DNA from: Streptomyces sp. NBC_01241
GTDB lineage: Bacteria; Actinomycetota; Actinomycetes; Streptomycetales; Streptomycetaceae
Direction: 5' to 3'
Length of the DNA: 64,000 nucleotides
Assembly: GCF_041435435.1 (NCBI RefSeq)
Contig: NZ_CP108494.1
Location: forward strand, 558,001-622,000
Under the pieces are notes generated by a model, which saw only the letters and a program-made list of their open reading frames with translations, was not told where the DNA came from and searched no databases. Positions 9,772 to 17,898 of this stretch are shown piece after piece (the stretch's first letter is position 1; every line of letters begins with the position of its first letter). Both the position numbers and the translations under genes were made by a program.

Positions 9772-11205
9772 TAGGGCTTTGTTAGGTACCCCGAATGTTC
9801 GGCCAGGGGTAGGGTTGTGATCTTCTTTCAGGTGTGACACCTGAGGAGATGGAGACGGTCCGCCCGCGCTTGGAGGCGTTCGCGGCGGAGATGCTCGGTT
9901 CACTGGCGCGGCGGGACCAGCGGGCCAAGGGTGAGTTGTACCTGCGCGGGCTGATGCTGGACGGTAAGCGCAAGTCGATGCAGCCGATGGCCGAGCGTCT
10001 GGGTGTGGACCATCAGCAGCTCCAGCAGTTCGTCTCCTCTTCCACCTGGAACTGGGGCAAGGTCCGTGAGCGGCTGGCCCGTTGGGCTGCGGCTCACATC
10101 TCGCCCGAGGCGTACGCGATCGATGACGTGGGCTTCCCCAAGGACGGCTACGACTCGCCGGGGGTGGCGCGGATGTACTGCGGCGCGCTGGGCAAGCGCG
10201 GAAACTGCCAGGTCGGGGTCAGTGTCAACCTGGTGTCCGACCGTGCCTCCTCGGCGGTCGACTGGCGTCTGTTCCTGCCCGAGAGCTGGGACGACGCCAA
10301 GAACGCGGACGATGCGCTGCTGGCCGAGGCGATCCGCCGCCGCCGGACGAAGGCCGGCATCCCCGACAGCGAGCGGCACCGGGAGAAGTGGCGCCTGGCC
10401 CTGGACATGCTGGACGAGGTTCGCGGGGACTGGGAGCTGCCCGACCTGCCGGTGGTCGCCGACGCCGGCTACGGGGACGCGACAGGCTTTCGCGAGGGCC
10501 TGAGCGAACGTGGGCTGGCCTACGCGGTCGCGGTCAAGGGCAGCACCACCGCCTACCCGGGTGACGCCGTCCCCCGGCGCCCGCCCTACAGCGGCCAGGG
10601 CCGCCCGCCCGGCCCGGCGTACCCCGACCCCCACACCACCTTGCGCCAACTCGCCCTGGACGAAGGACGATCCACGCTACGGACGGTGACCTGGCGCCAG
10701 GGCAGCAAGACCACCAGGAACAACCCCCGCGCCGAGATGCGCTCACGATTCCTCGCACTGCGCGTCCGCCCGGCCAACCGCACGATCCGCCGCGCCGTGG
10801 ACGGTTCCCTGCCCGAGTGCTGGCTGCTGGCCGAGTGGCCGCCCGGCGCCGCCGAGCCCACCGACTACTGGCTGTCCACCCTGCCCGCCGACACCCCACT
10901 GCGCGAGCTGGTCCGCATCTGCAAGATCCGCTGGCGCATCGAGCACGACTACCGCGAACTCAAGGACGGCCTGGGCCTGGACCACTTCGAGGGCCGCAAC
11001 TTCCCCGGCTGGCACCGCCACACCACCCTCGCCTCCCTCGCCCAAGCCTTCTGCACCCTGCTCAGACTCGACCCAAAAGCCCCTGCGCCGGCCTGACCCT
11101 CTACGCGGTCCTCCGCGAACTCCAAGCCCTCCTGGCCACCTGGACCGGCGCCTGCTCCATATGCGGCCAACCCGCCCCGGCACCCGAACCTAGAAGCGCA
11201 GCTGC
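9772..11205 (+). mobile_element. IS701-family insertion sequence
   Basis: Bounded on the left by the sequence TAGGGCTTTGTTAGGTACC, which has an imperfect inverted counterpart near 11190-11205 (AACCTAGAAGCGCA). CTAG is present at both edges and could be a target duplication, but the exact right end is uncertain. Contains one transposase gene with a frameshift near its 3' end. Confidence 0.7.
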
Positions 11206-11209
11206 CTGA
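9834..11209 (+). pseudogene. IS701 family transposase, frameshifted near the C-terminus
   Basis: DDE transposase of the IS701 family. Recognisable stretches include AIDDVGFPKDG, VVADAGYGD and the C-terminal ICKIRWRIEHDYRELKDGLG. The reading frame stops at 11096, but the expected tail (GLTLYAVLRELQALLATW) is present in the next frame up to 11209, so one base has been gained or lost around the CCCAAAAGCCCC run near 11078. The DDE core is intact; the copy may have reduced or no activity. Confidence 0.85.
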
Positions 11210-11293
11210 CTGCGCGCGTGAGGCGAAGCTTGCCGACCTCCTGACGGACCTCAAGGGCTACGATCCTCTCCCTGAATACACCTTGAATTCGAT

Positions 11294-12499
11294 CGGTGGT
11301 TGCGAACATCCAAGGGGAGATGGTTCGCATGCCTCGTGGAGGAGCCAATCGCATGCCGTCGTCGGCCAGACGGCGGTACTTCGAGCTGCGGCGCAAGGGC
11401 CTGAAGGGGGCAGCGGCCGCCCGCCAAGTGGGCGTATCGGTGAGCTGCGGGTCCAACTGGTTCATCGATGCTGGAAGCATGATCATTCCTGACCCTCCCA
11501 TCTCGCCACGCTTCCTGACCCAGGACGACCGGATCGCCATCGCCGACGGTCTGCGCGCCGGGCGGAGCCCGGTCGTCATCGCCGCCGAGATCGGCAAGAG
11601 CGTTTCGACGGTCTACCGGGAGATTGGACGCGGCCGGAAGGAGAACGGGGAGTACGAACCCTGGTGGGCACACAACCAGGCGCTCCTGCGTCGCCAACGC
11701 CCCAAAGAAGAGAAACTCCGCGACCACGGACCCCTGCGCGCGGCAGTGCGCGAGAAGCTCGACGAGAAGTGGTCCCCGCAGCAGATTGCTCGACACCTCG
11801 CACGCGAGCACCCGAACAACCCTCGCATGCGGGCCTGTCCGGAGACGATCTACCGTGGCCTGTTCGCTGGCCTTCTGGGCAAGCGTGAGGGCCGACTGCG
11901 CACCGGACGCACCCGCCGCAAGCGGCAACGCCGTGGCGTCGTCTCACCCAACAAGATCAAGAACATGACGCTCGTCCATGACCGACCCGCCACGGTCAAC
12001 GATCGTGAAACGCCCGGCGATTGGGAGGGAGACCTCATCATCGGACGCGCTCAGCGGTCCGCTATAGGCACCCTCGTCGACCGCACGACCCGCTTCGTTC
12101 GCCTGATCCACCTGCCGCACGGCTGGAAGGCCCAGCCGATGCGCGACGCCCTGGTCTCGCAGACCGCCGATCTGCCACGAGCGTTGCGGCGGACCCTGAC
12201 CTGGGACCAGGGGCGCGAGCTCGTCCTCCATGAAGAGATAGAGGCCCTCTCCGGCTTCCGGATCTATTTCTGCGATCCTCATTCTCCCTGGCAGCGCGGC
12301 ACCAACGAGAACATCAACGGGCTGCTGCGGCAGTACTTCCCCAAGGGCACCGACCTTACGGTCCACTCCCTGCGCAACCTGACGGCCGTGGCCCGTCAGC
12401 TCAACGAGCGCCCCCGAATGGTCCTGGGAGACCGTACTCCGTCCGAGGTCATGCAAGACTGGGGCATAGCATCACAGTTTCCGTGATTCGCAATCACCG
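11294..12499 (+). mobile_element. IS30-family insertion sequence
   Basis: About 1.2 kb, ending in 13-bp inverted repeats with one mismatch (CGGTGGTTGCGAA at 11294-11306; TTCGCAATCACCG at 12487-12499). Removing exactly this interval restores an open frame in the interrupted minus-strand gene. No clear target duplication is visible. Confidence 0.85.
11329..12486 (+). CDS. IS30 family transposase
   Basis: Intact IS30-type DDE transposase, 385 aa. The N-terminal region has a helix-turn-helix (VVIAAEIGKSVSTVYREI), followed by the catalytic core with GDWEGDLIIG, LTWDQGREL and the C-terminal glutamate block WQRGTNENINGLLRQYFPKG. The ATG at 11329 is preferred because AAGGGGA is correctly spaced; an in-frame ATG at 11320 and a GTG inside the left inverted repeat are less likely. 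The gene runs nearly from end to end of the element and appears functional. Confidence 0.92.
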   Translation: MPRGGANRMPSSARRRYFELRRKGLKGAAAARQVGVSVSCGSNWFIDAGSMIIPDPPISPRFLTQDDRIAIADGLRAGRSPVVIAAEIGKSVSTVYREIGRGRKENGEYEPWWAHNQALLRRQRPKEEKLRDHGPLRAAVREKLDEKWSPQQIARHLAREHPNNPRMRACPETIYRGLFAGLLGKREGRLRTGRTRRKRQRRGVVSPNKIKNMTLVHDRPATVNDRETPGDWEGDLIIGRAQRSAIGTLVDRTTRFVRLIHLPHGWKAQPMRDALVSQTADLPRALRRTLTWDQGRELVLHEEIEALSGFRIYFCDPHSPWQRGTNENINGLLRQYFPKGTDLTVHSLRNLTAVARQLNERPRMVLGDRTPSEVMQDWGIASQFP

Positions 12500-12812
12500 C
12501 TAGAAACCGCCCACGGACCTGGCGCCGCTCCTTCGTCAGGGTGGTAAGAAGCTCTCGAACCGCGTGGCCCTCGGCCACGCTGCCCGGTTCACTCGACTCC
12601 TTGACCTCGACGGAACTCACTACCACAGGCCTGACCTGATATACGTGAGCGTCATCCTTACGCCTCAGCGCTTGGAGGTTCGCCAGCCCGGCCTGGACGT
12701 TGAGGGCGTGGCCGATCGTGTTTCGCAGCTCGCCAACGTGTGCAAGGAGAAAAGCGTCGAGGATGTCATCGGCCTCACCCTGGCTGTCCAGCCGGTCACT
12801 CACCCGAAGCAC

Positions 12813-13261
12813 CTCCCTCGTTCTGTCCGACTCCTTCGACCAATAGAAGCTTCTTCAGCATTGCCCTTCGCCGCTTGGCATTTGTGCGCAGGGCCGTCTC
12901 GGTCGGAGACCCGGCTGACCGTCCTGCGCGCACTCAAGGCGCTGCGTAACCAGCGTGTGACACTGCCGCCCCGCAAACACAGCAACATCCCGCTGTAGGA
13001 AGCGGGATGTCGCTGAGGAGGTGCGCGGAGCCGACTACCGCAGGCTCCGCGCGAAGGCCCGTGCGGCCCACGTCACGCACCCGCGGCCGGCACGAGTACC
13101 CCCACCCCCGCGCACACCAGCCACATGGCCGGCAACTTCACGATGCACAGTGCTCAAGGGCACGCTCGGGACGCAGCAGGTGACTGGTGATCGAGCAGCG
13201 GGTCCTGTTTGACCTTGACACGGTGACAGGGCCTTCACTGCTTGCCAAGGAGGTGGTCTCG
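12813..13261. other. Intergenic region with two hairpins
   Basis: No convincing gene. Two stem-loops are visible: ACATCCCGCT/AGCGGGATGT around 12985-13011 and GCGCGGAGCC/GGCTCCGCGC around 13023-13052. They may be terminators or old IS ends. The promoter for the HEAT-repeat operon should lie just before 13262. Confidence 0.4.
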
Positions 13262-13933
13262 ATGACGATCACGAGACAGGACATGGATGCGATACGAGCG
13301 CTCCAGGGGCTGGAGGACAGTCGTTCGTCCGTGCGACTGCGGGCGGCTCTGGCGGTCGGCACGACGCCTGACCCGAGCTTCGTCGACAAGCTCATCGAGC
13401 GATGCGCGATCGAGCCCGAGTTTTTCGTCCGCGACATGCTGACCTGGGCGCTCACCCGCCACCCGGTGTCCATGACGCTTCCCGAGCTGCTCCGCGAAGT
13501 CCGCTCGGAGCGTGCGCAGGCACGGAGCCAGGCGCTGCACACGCTGTCCAAGATTGGGGACCGGCAGGCGTGGCCGTCGATCACACGGGCGCTGCTGTCC
13601 GACGCCGACGACGAGGTGGCGCGGAGCGCCTGGCGGGCCGCGGTAATACTCGTACCGGAAGGCGAGGCGTCCGCGCTGGCCACGGTGTTGGCGACGCAGC
13701 TCGGGCGCGGTGAGCGGGAGACGCAGCTGAGTCTCAGCCGGGCGCTGGTCGCGCTGGGTGAAGTGATTGTGCCGGCTCTGCGTGCTGCGACGACGGCCCC
13801 TGACCCGCGCGTGTGCGCGCACGCGCTCGCCACACAACGGCTACTGCGTGAGCCGGACGCCGGATTCGAGTGCGCGATCGAGGAGGCCAAGCGCATCGTG
13901 GCCCTCGGCGGGTCCGGTCAGGAGGGACGATAG
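13262..13933 (+). CDS. HEAT-repeat protein
   Basis: A 223-aa soluble protein made of alpha-helical HEAT-like repeats, for example VRLRAALAVGTTPDPSFVDK, ARSQALHTLSKIGDRQAWPS and VARSAWRAAVILVPEGEASA. No catalytic motif. The ATG follows AAGGAGG with ideal spacing; longer open frame upstream was rejected for lack of a ribosome-binding site. The MerR-HEAT regulator begins four bases after its stop, so the two form an operon and the HEAT surfaces may pair. Probably a binding partner or co-regulator; function unknown. Confidence 0.8.
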   Translation: MTITRQDMDAIRALQGLEDSRSSVRLRAALAVGTTPDPSFVDKLIERCAIEPEFFVRDMLTWALTRHPVSMTLPELLREVRSERAQARSQALHTLSKIGDRQAWPSITRALLSDADDEVARSAWRAAVILVPEGEASALATVLATQLGRGERETQLSLSRALVALGEVIVPALRAATTAPDPRVCAHALATQRLLREPDAGFECAIEEAKRIVALGGSGQEGR

Positions 13934-13936
13934 GAC

Positions 13937-14941
13937 GTGTTGATCGGTGAGGTGGCACGACGGTCCGGGGTCAGTGCCCGCATGCTCAGGCATTACGAGT
14001 CGCTCGGCCTGGTGCGGCCTTCGGGCCGTACGGGCTCCGGCTATCGGGAGTACTCCGGGAAGGACCTCCGGCGGATCTTCCATATCGAGAGCCTGCGGTC
14101 GCTGGGGCTGTCGCTGCGTGAGATCGGGCGCGCGCTCGAAGATCCCGGCTTCACGCCCTCGGCTCTCGTCGGCGACCTCATCCGTCAGACGCGCGAACGC
14201 ATCGAGGCGGAGACCGAGCTGCTCACGCGGCTGCGCCGGATCGATGCCACGGACCCCGCCGACTGGGAGGACGTCCTCCAGGTCGTTGCGCTCCTCCAGG
14301 CACTGGGGGCGAAGAGCGCCAACGCGCGCCAACGCGCGGCCCTTTCCTCGGTCGACGAGGTTCCGGTGCCGGTGGAGGCCCTGGTCGAGGCGGCACTGAG
14401 CGAGACGGAGCCGAACGTCGCCGGGGCTCTTCGATGGGCGCTGGCGCGATCGGGCGACGGCGGCCCGGCGCTGCTGGCGAAGGGCCTCGGCTCACCGGTG
14501 GCCGCGGTGCGGGAACGTGCCGTTCAGTCCCTCGCCGAGATGCCCGGTGATGAGGCTACCGCGCAGCTGCGGGACGCTCTCGCGAACCCCGACGTCGTGG
14601 TCCGCGGGTATGCGGCTTTGACTCTCGGGACACGTGGAGTGGTCAATGCGGTTCCGACGCTCATCGACATGATCGTGGAGGGAAGGAACGACACCGATGC
14701 AGCCGATGCACTGAGCGTGCTGGCGAGTGACAAGGCGACGGCGGACCAGATCGCGACCGGGCTCGTCGACCGCCTCGCCCACGACACCACCAAAGCGCCT
14801 GCACGCGGACGGCTGACCCAAGCGTTGGCGGGCATCCCGGGGACGACGGCCTCACGTGCCCTCATGGAGCTGTCGCATGACGGGGAGCGTGCCGTTGCGC
14901 TGACTGCGGCGTACCTTCTCCAGCTACGCGACACACGGTGA
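13937..14941 (+). CDS. MerR family regulator with C-terminal HEAT repeats
   Basis: A 334-aa protein whose first ~70 residues are a MerR helix-turn-helix (LIGEVARRSGVSARMLRHYE...GYREYS) followed by a coiled-coil helix (about 85-110). Instead of a short effector domain it carries ~200 residues of HEAT-like repeats (AVRERAVQSLAEMPGDEATA, VVRGYAALTLGTRGVVNAVP). The GTG start lies four bases after the HEAT-protein stop, with AGGAGG inside the end of that gene. The effector domain suggests sensing through protein contact rather than a metal or small drug; this is inference. Confidence 0.9.
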   Translation: MLIGEVARRSGVSARMLRHYESLGLVRPSGRTGSGYREYSGKDLRRIFHIESLRSLGLSLREIGRALEDPGFTPSALVGDLIRQTRERIEAETELLTRLRRIDATDPADWEDVLQVVALLQALGAKSANARQRAALSSVDEVPVPVEALVEAALSETEPNVAGALRWALARSGDGGPALLAKGLGSPVAAVRERAVQSLAEMPGDEATAQLRDALANPDVVVRGYAALTLGTRGVVNAVPTLIDMIVEGRNDTDAADALSVLASDKATADQIATGLVDRLAHDTTKAPARGRLTQALAGIPGTTASRALMELSHDGERAVALTAAYLLQLRDTR

Positions 14942-15053
14942 CGGATCTCTCCTGGGGTGCCGCGTACGCGGACCAGCCCCGAAATGCCCCGGTCGGCAGC
15001 GCCCAACCCATCTGGCGGGCCAACCGCGACGCTCAACCGGGCCAACTCGGGCG

Positions 15054-15512
15054 CTAACGGGGCCGGCTGAGCCGCTCAGTTGGCCGATCGCGTGGGTGAC
15101 TGCACCGCCCGTCGGCCGTCAGTCCTGCGCCTGGCACGCCGGGCCCGTCGCGGCGTGCCAGGCGGGAGAGGCCTTTGGCGTACACCGTTGTCGCCGCCGC
15201 AGAAGCGGTCACCATAACCGCCAGCGCGAGGATGCCCAGCAGCGCGGGCCACTGGCGCAGCGGGTCGCGGCACAGGATGTCCTCGGACAACGGGCCGACC
15301 AGCAGGCCTCGGCACATGGGCCTGTCCCCGGACTCGGGGCCGTAGTCGGCGAGCGTCAGGAAGGCGAACCATCCCCAGATCACCAGGGTCAGGAGGGTCC
15401 ACGCGATCGACCACGCGCCGAGACGGCGTGCTTGCTGACGCTCCTGTTCGGCCTGCGTTGGTGCGGCGTTTACGGGATCAGGCGGTCGCCGGGCCGGCGC
15501 GTCGGCGGTCAT
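15054..15512 (-). CDS. Small membrane protein of unknown function
   Basis: A 152-aa protein with two predicted transmembrane helices, about residues 33-55 (AWSIAWTLLTLVIWGWFAFL) and 88-112 (PALLGILALAVMVTASAAAT), joined by a loop containing two cysteines. Both tails are basic and proline- or arginine-rich. The ATG at 15512 follows a GAGGGGAG sequence. No family recognised and no operon partner; neighbours are mobile-element debris. Confidence 0.6.
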   Translation of the reverse strand: MTADAPARRPPDPVNAAPTQAEQERQQARRLGAWSIAWTLLTLVIWGWFAFLTLADYGPESGDRPMCRGLLVGPLSEDILCRDPLRQWPALLGILALAVMVTASAAATTVYAKGLSRLARRDGPGVPGAGLTADGRCSHPRDRPTERLSRPR

Positions 15513-15647
15513 GTCTCCCCTCTTGGCCCACGGTGAACGGACGGCAGTTCATCACACCGCGCGGGCCCAGTGCGGTATCGCCCCGTCCATCACCATCCCA
15601 GCTACAGCGACTGCGTTGCTCCCCCAGCCGGGCTGCTCGGACATGAG

Positions 15648-15682
15648 AGTGGCGTCCAGCAGAAAACTGGCTGGACGCCACT
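15648..15682 (-). terminator. Strong terminator hairpin
   Basis: A perfect 13-bp stem (AGTGGCGTCCAGC / GCTGGACGCCACT) with a 9-base loop lies 19 bases past the stop of the minus-strand remnant ending at 15702. Confidence 0.7.
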
Positions 15683-15701
15683 GCGGTTGGAACAGAGAAG
15701 G

Positions 15702-15842
15702 TCAGCTTTCGTTCCTCGCGTGGAGGAGCGAAGCGAGCTTGTTTCGGTTGTCGGCGGACATGTAGGTGCGCAGTTGCTCGGCGAACCACACGGGGTCGTC
15801 CCCTGGCAACGACCCAAGGTCGAGGCCTCGTGACTGATGAGA
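15702..15842 (-). pseudogene. C-terminal remnant of an unknown gene
   Basis: About 47 codons ending LASLLHARNES, with a genuine stop followed by a strong terminator. It is in a different frame from the adjacent IS3 fragment and so appears to be the tail of a native gene cut by that insertion. No family recognised. Confidence 0.35.
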
Positions 15843-15854
15843 AAGCGGGGTAGA

Positions 15855-16408
15855 GGGACGCGTGCTGTTGTCCGCGGACAACGTGGGGGGCGTATCCGGG
15901 GCGGCGACCGAAGCGTTCGGGGTGGCGGGCGAACGCTTCGGCGAGCGTGACGGCTCGCTGGTCGCGGACCTTTTCGGCGGTGCCGAAGTGGACGCTGGCG
16001 GGCGTGTGCCATCCAATGCCCGAGTGCCGGTGCTCGTAGTTGTAGTACGCGATGAACGCGTCGAACCACTCGCGGGCGTGGGCCAGGGAATCGAACCGCT
16101 CGGGGTAGTCGGACATGTACTTGGTGGTCTTGAAATGGGCTTCGCTGTAGGGGTTGTCATTGGAGACTTTCGGCCGGGAATGGCTGCGGGTGACGCCGAG
16201 GTCGATCAGCAGCTGAGAGACCTTCTTGCTGGTCATGGAGGTGCCCCGGTCGGCATGGACGGTCTCGGGCACGATGCCGTTGCGCTCGATGGTGTCCCGG
16301 ATCAACCCCTCGGCACGCTCTGCTGATTCGGCGCGTTCGACGGTGTGGCCGACGATGTAGCGGCTGAAGATGTCGATGACGACGTAAGCGTGGTACCAGG
16401 TGCCCCGC
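15855..16408 (-). pseudogene. IS3 family transposase (OrfB) fragment
   Basis: Catalytic core of an IS3-type DDE transposase without its N-terminus. It starts inside the integrase core (WYHAYVVIDIFSRYIVG), continues through HADRGTSMTSKKVSQLL and reaches the glutamate block near NDNPYSEAHFKTTKYM, then loses its frame after RRPGYAP. Both ends are cut; no inverted repeats seen. The sequence abruptly changes at 16408. Confidence 0.8.
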
Positions 16409-16493
16409 TACCGCAGGGCCGCCCTCGGAACAGGCCGCCCTCAAGCGCCTGTACCTGCACGCCTTCCGCTACGTCCACGCGGGCTGAGTGTTG

Positions 16494-16900
16494 TCAGTGG
16501 TCGTGGCGATCGCAGTGATCATGACGTCCGTCGTGGCCGTCGTGCCCGTCGCCGTCGTGCCCGTGGTGCTTGATCGTGGTGCTGTCGGTGGCGGTGTGGG
16601 TGCTGGTGTCACCGCCTCCAGTGACGGTGGCGGTGTTGGTGACCCGTGTACGGGCGTTGCAGGAGACGTCGACCTTCAGGGTGACGGGCGGGTAGCTGTG
16701 CCCGGCAGGCAAGACGGCGCTGCGTGTACAGGTGAGGGTGGCCAGAATGCAGTGCCATCCCCTGCCGGTGATCCTGTCGGCCCGAAGGCCTGCGGGGAGA
16801 ATGTCGTGGACGATGACCGTGGTGCCATTGGTCGGGCCGGCCGCGGTGACGTTACCCACAGTGATGGCGTAAACGCCGTACTCGCCCCGGGTGAAGATGC
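16494..16900 (-). pseudogene. C-terminal fragment of a DUF11 repeat protein
   Basis: The fragment encodes one DUF11-type beta-sandwich repeat (YAITVGNVTAAGPTNGTTV, then VTNTATVTGGGDTSTHTATD) and ends in a His-Asp-Gly-rich tail. Such repeats occur in secreted or surface proteins. The frame is open upstream only to the junction near 16900, so the N-terminus with the signal peptide is missing. A metal-binding role for the HDGHDG-type tail is possible but unproven. Confidence 0.6.
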
Positions 16901-16904
16901 CCGC

Positions 16905-17111
16905 CGGCTGGTGAACAGCCTCGCCAAGAACAACGAGTCCTTGGGTCGGCCACGGTCCGCCGTCAGCGGGCTCTTCGGAAAGTGGGGCCGTTCACTCCGT
17001 CCATGGCCGCCCGCCCTGGAGAGGTCGTGCAGATCGACTCCACGCGGCTGGACGTGATGGCGGTGCTGGACGACGAGGTCGTGGCCCGCTCGGAGTTGAC
17101 GATCGCGGTTG
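16905..17111 (+). pseudogene. Mu/TniA-type transposase core fragment
   Basis: A plus-strand frame encodes PGEVVQIDSTRLDVMAVLDD followed by SELTIAVD, the first-aspartate region of rve-fold transposases of the TniA/TnsB/Mu class. About 60 residues survive, cut on both sides. No partner genes (TniB, TniQ) are intact nearby. Confidence 0.55.
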
Positions 17112-17290
17112 ATGTCCCGCCGCTTCGACCGCACATTCGCCATCCTTGAATGGAATCCCTGACCGGGCCGGGCGGGCCCGCGACCGACAGGCCCGGCCGC
17201 CCGGTTTCGTGGCGCCGCAGGTCCGCGCGCGCCGCGACAGAGAGTTGGGAGACACGCCCTGGCCAGGCAGCGAGATCCGCCGGACGGGGC

Positions 17291-17545
17291 CTACTCCTGT
17301 CCGCCACCGTCGTCGTCCTCGTCCAGCTCCGGCGCGTCCGGGGCGCGCAGCGGGCGCAGGGCGCCGGCGGCCGGGGTGGAGGCGGTGAAGCTGTAGCGGC
17401 CGAGCAGGTTCAGGTTGCGGTGCTTGAGCGGGGAGAGTCGGGCGACGTCCGCGTCGCGGATCTCGTGGCCCTTGGCCTGGAGCTGTTCGACGGCGGCGTC
17501 GATGGAGCGGGTCGTCCAGGGAGTATCCGGGGCAAACGGGTGAAC
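17291..17545 (-). pseudogene. Tn3 family transposase, C-terminal remnant
   Basis: About 80 codons with a genuine stop. The sequence (WTTRSIDAAVEQLQAKGHEI, then ARLSPLKHRNLNLLGRYSF) is the characteristic C-terminus of Tn3-family transposases. The catalytic domain is absent. It lies directly downstream of the DUF6262 gene tail. Confidence 0.8.
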
Positions 17546-17599
17546 TGTGGCTGTTTGTGCGGGTAGAACGCTTGCGGTCGCGTCTGTAAGAGATCGGTG

Positions 17600-17860
17600 T
17601 CAGGGGGTCTCGGGGCGGGCGGCATGCCGGGGACCGAGGCGGCGTCGCAGTTCGAGGTTCTCGCTCTGGGCGGCTTCGAGCGCCTGCCGAAGAGCCTGGA
17701 CCTCGTCGCGGTGCCGCTGCTTGAGCACGGCGAGTTGGGCGGTGAGGGTGCGCGCGACGCTGCTCGGCGAGTCGTCGGGCGGTGGCACCGACGGCCGCGG
17801 TGGGCGGCTTTGCTGTTGTGCCCTCAGCTGCTCGACGCGACGCCGGATGTCGGTGTTCCG
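17600..17860 (-). pseudogene. DUF6262 protein, C-terminal part (split gene)
   Basis: Encodes the second part of a DUF6262-like protein, starting at codon CGG and running through a coiled coil (QLAVLKQRHRDEVQALRQAL) to the stop. Its N-terminal part is 13.4 kb away at 31301-31462. Removing everything between, the frame is exact: DFLY joins RNTDIRRRVEQLRAQ. DUF6262 proteins usually follow tyrosine-recombinase genes in Tn554-like units. The rebuilt protein is about 140 aa. Confidence 0.82.
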
Positions 17861-17870
17861 TTGAAGTGCT

Positions 17871-17890
17871 CTCCCGGCTGAAGCCGGGAG
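17871..17890 (-). repeat. IS605 right-end hairpin
   Basis: An 8-bp stem with a TTCA loop (on the minus strand) lies just past the tnpB stop. It is the right-end recognition hairpin and, by analogy with known TnpB systems, part of the omega (right-end) guide RNA; the guide would be the flanking DUF6262 sequence beginning CGGAACACCGACATCC. Confidence 0.75.
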
Positions 17891-17898
17891 ATTCCTGC

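Larger units (their letters stand above)
9505..12803 (-). pseudogene. Unknown gene split into three pieces by IS30 and IS701 elements
   Basis: Reading the minus strand, an N-terminal piece (GTG at 12803, GGGAGG upstream, to about 12500) continues in frame with 11293-11205 when the IS30 element is removed: RQVRGRFL joins DRIQGVFRERIVALEV. A third piece (about 9769-9505) follows if the IS701 element is removed. The rebuilt protein is ~220 aa, hydrophilic, charged, with likely coiled coils, and ends ...RIFDNSDFLQEVSP. No family recognised. The first junction is convincing; the second is one or two bases uncertain because the right end of the IS701 copy is not clear. Confidence 0.6.

Noticed and set aside
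12985..13052. Hairpins as a tRNA or structured RNA gene
   Set aside because: No cloverleaf, anticodon arm or T-loop consensus; simple stem-loops only.
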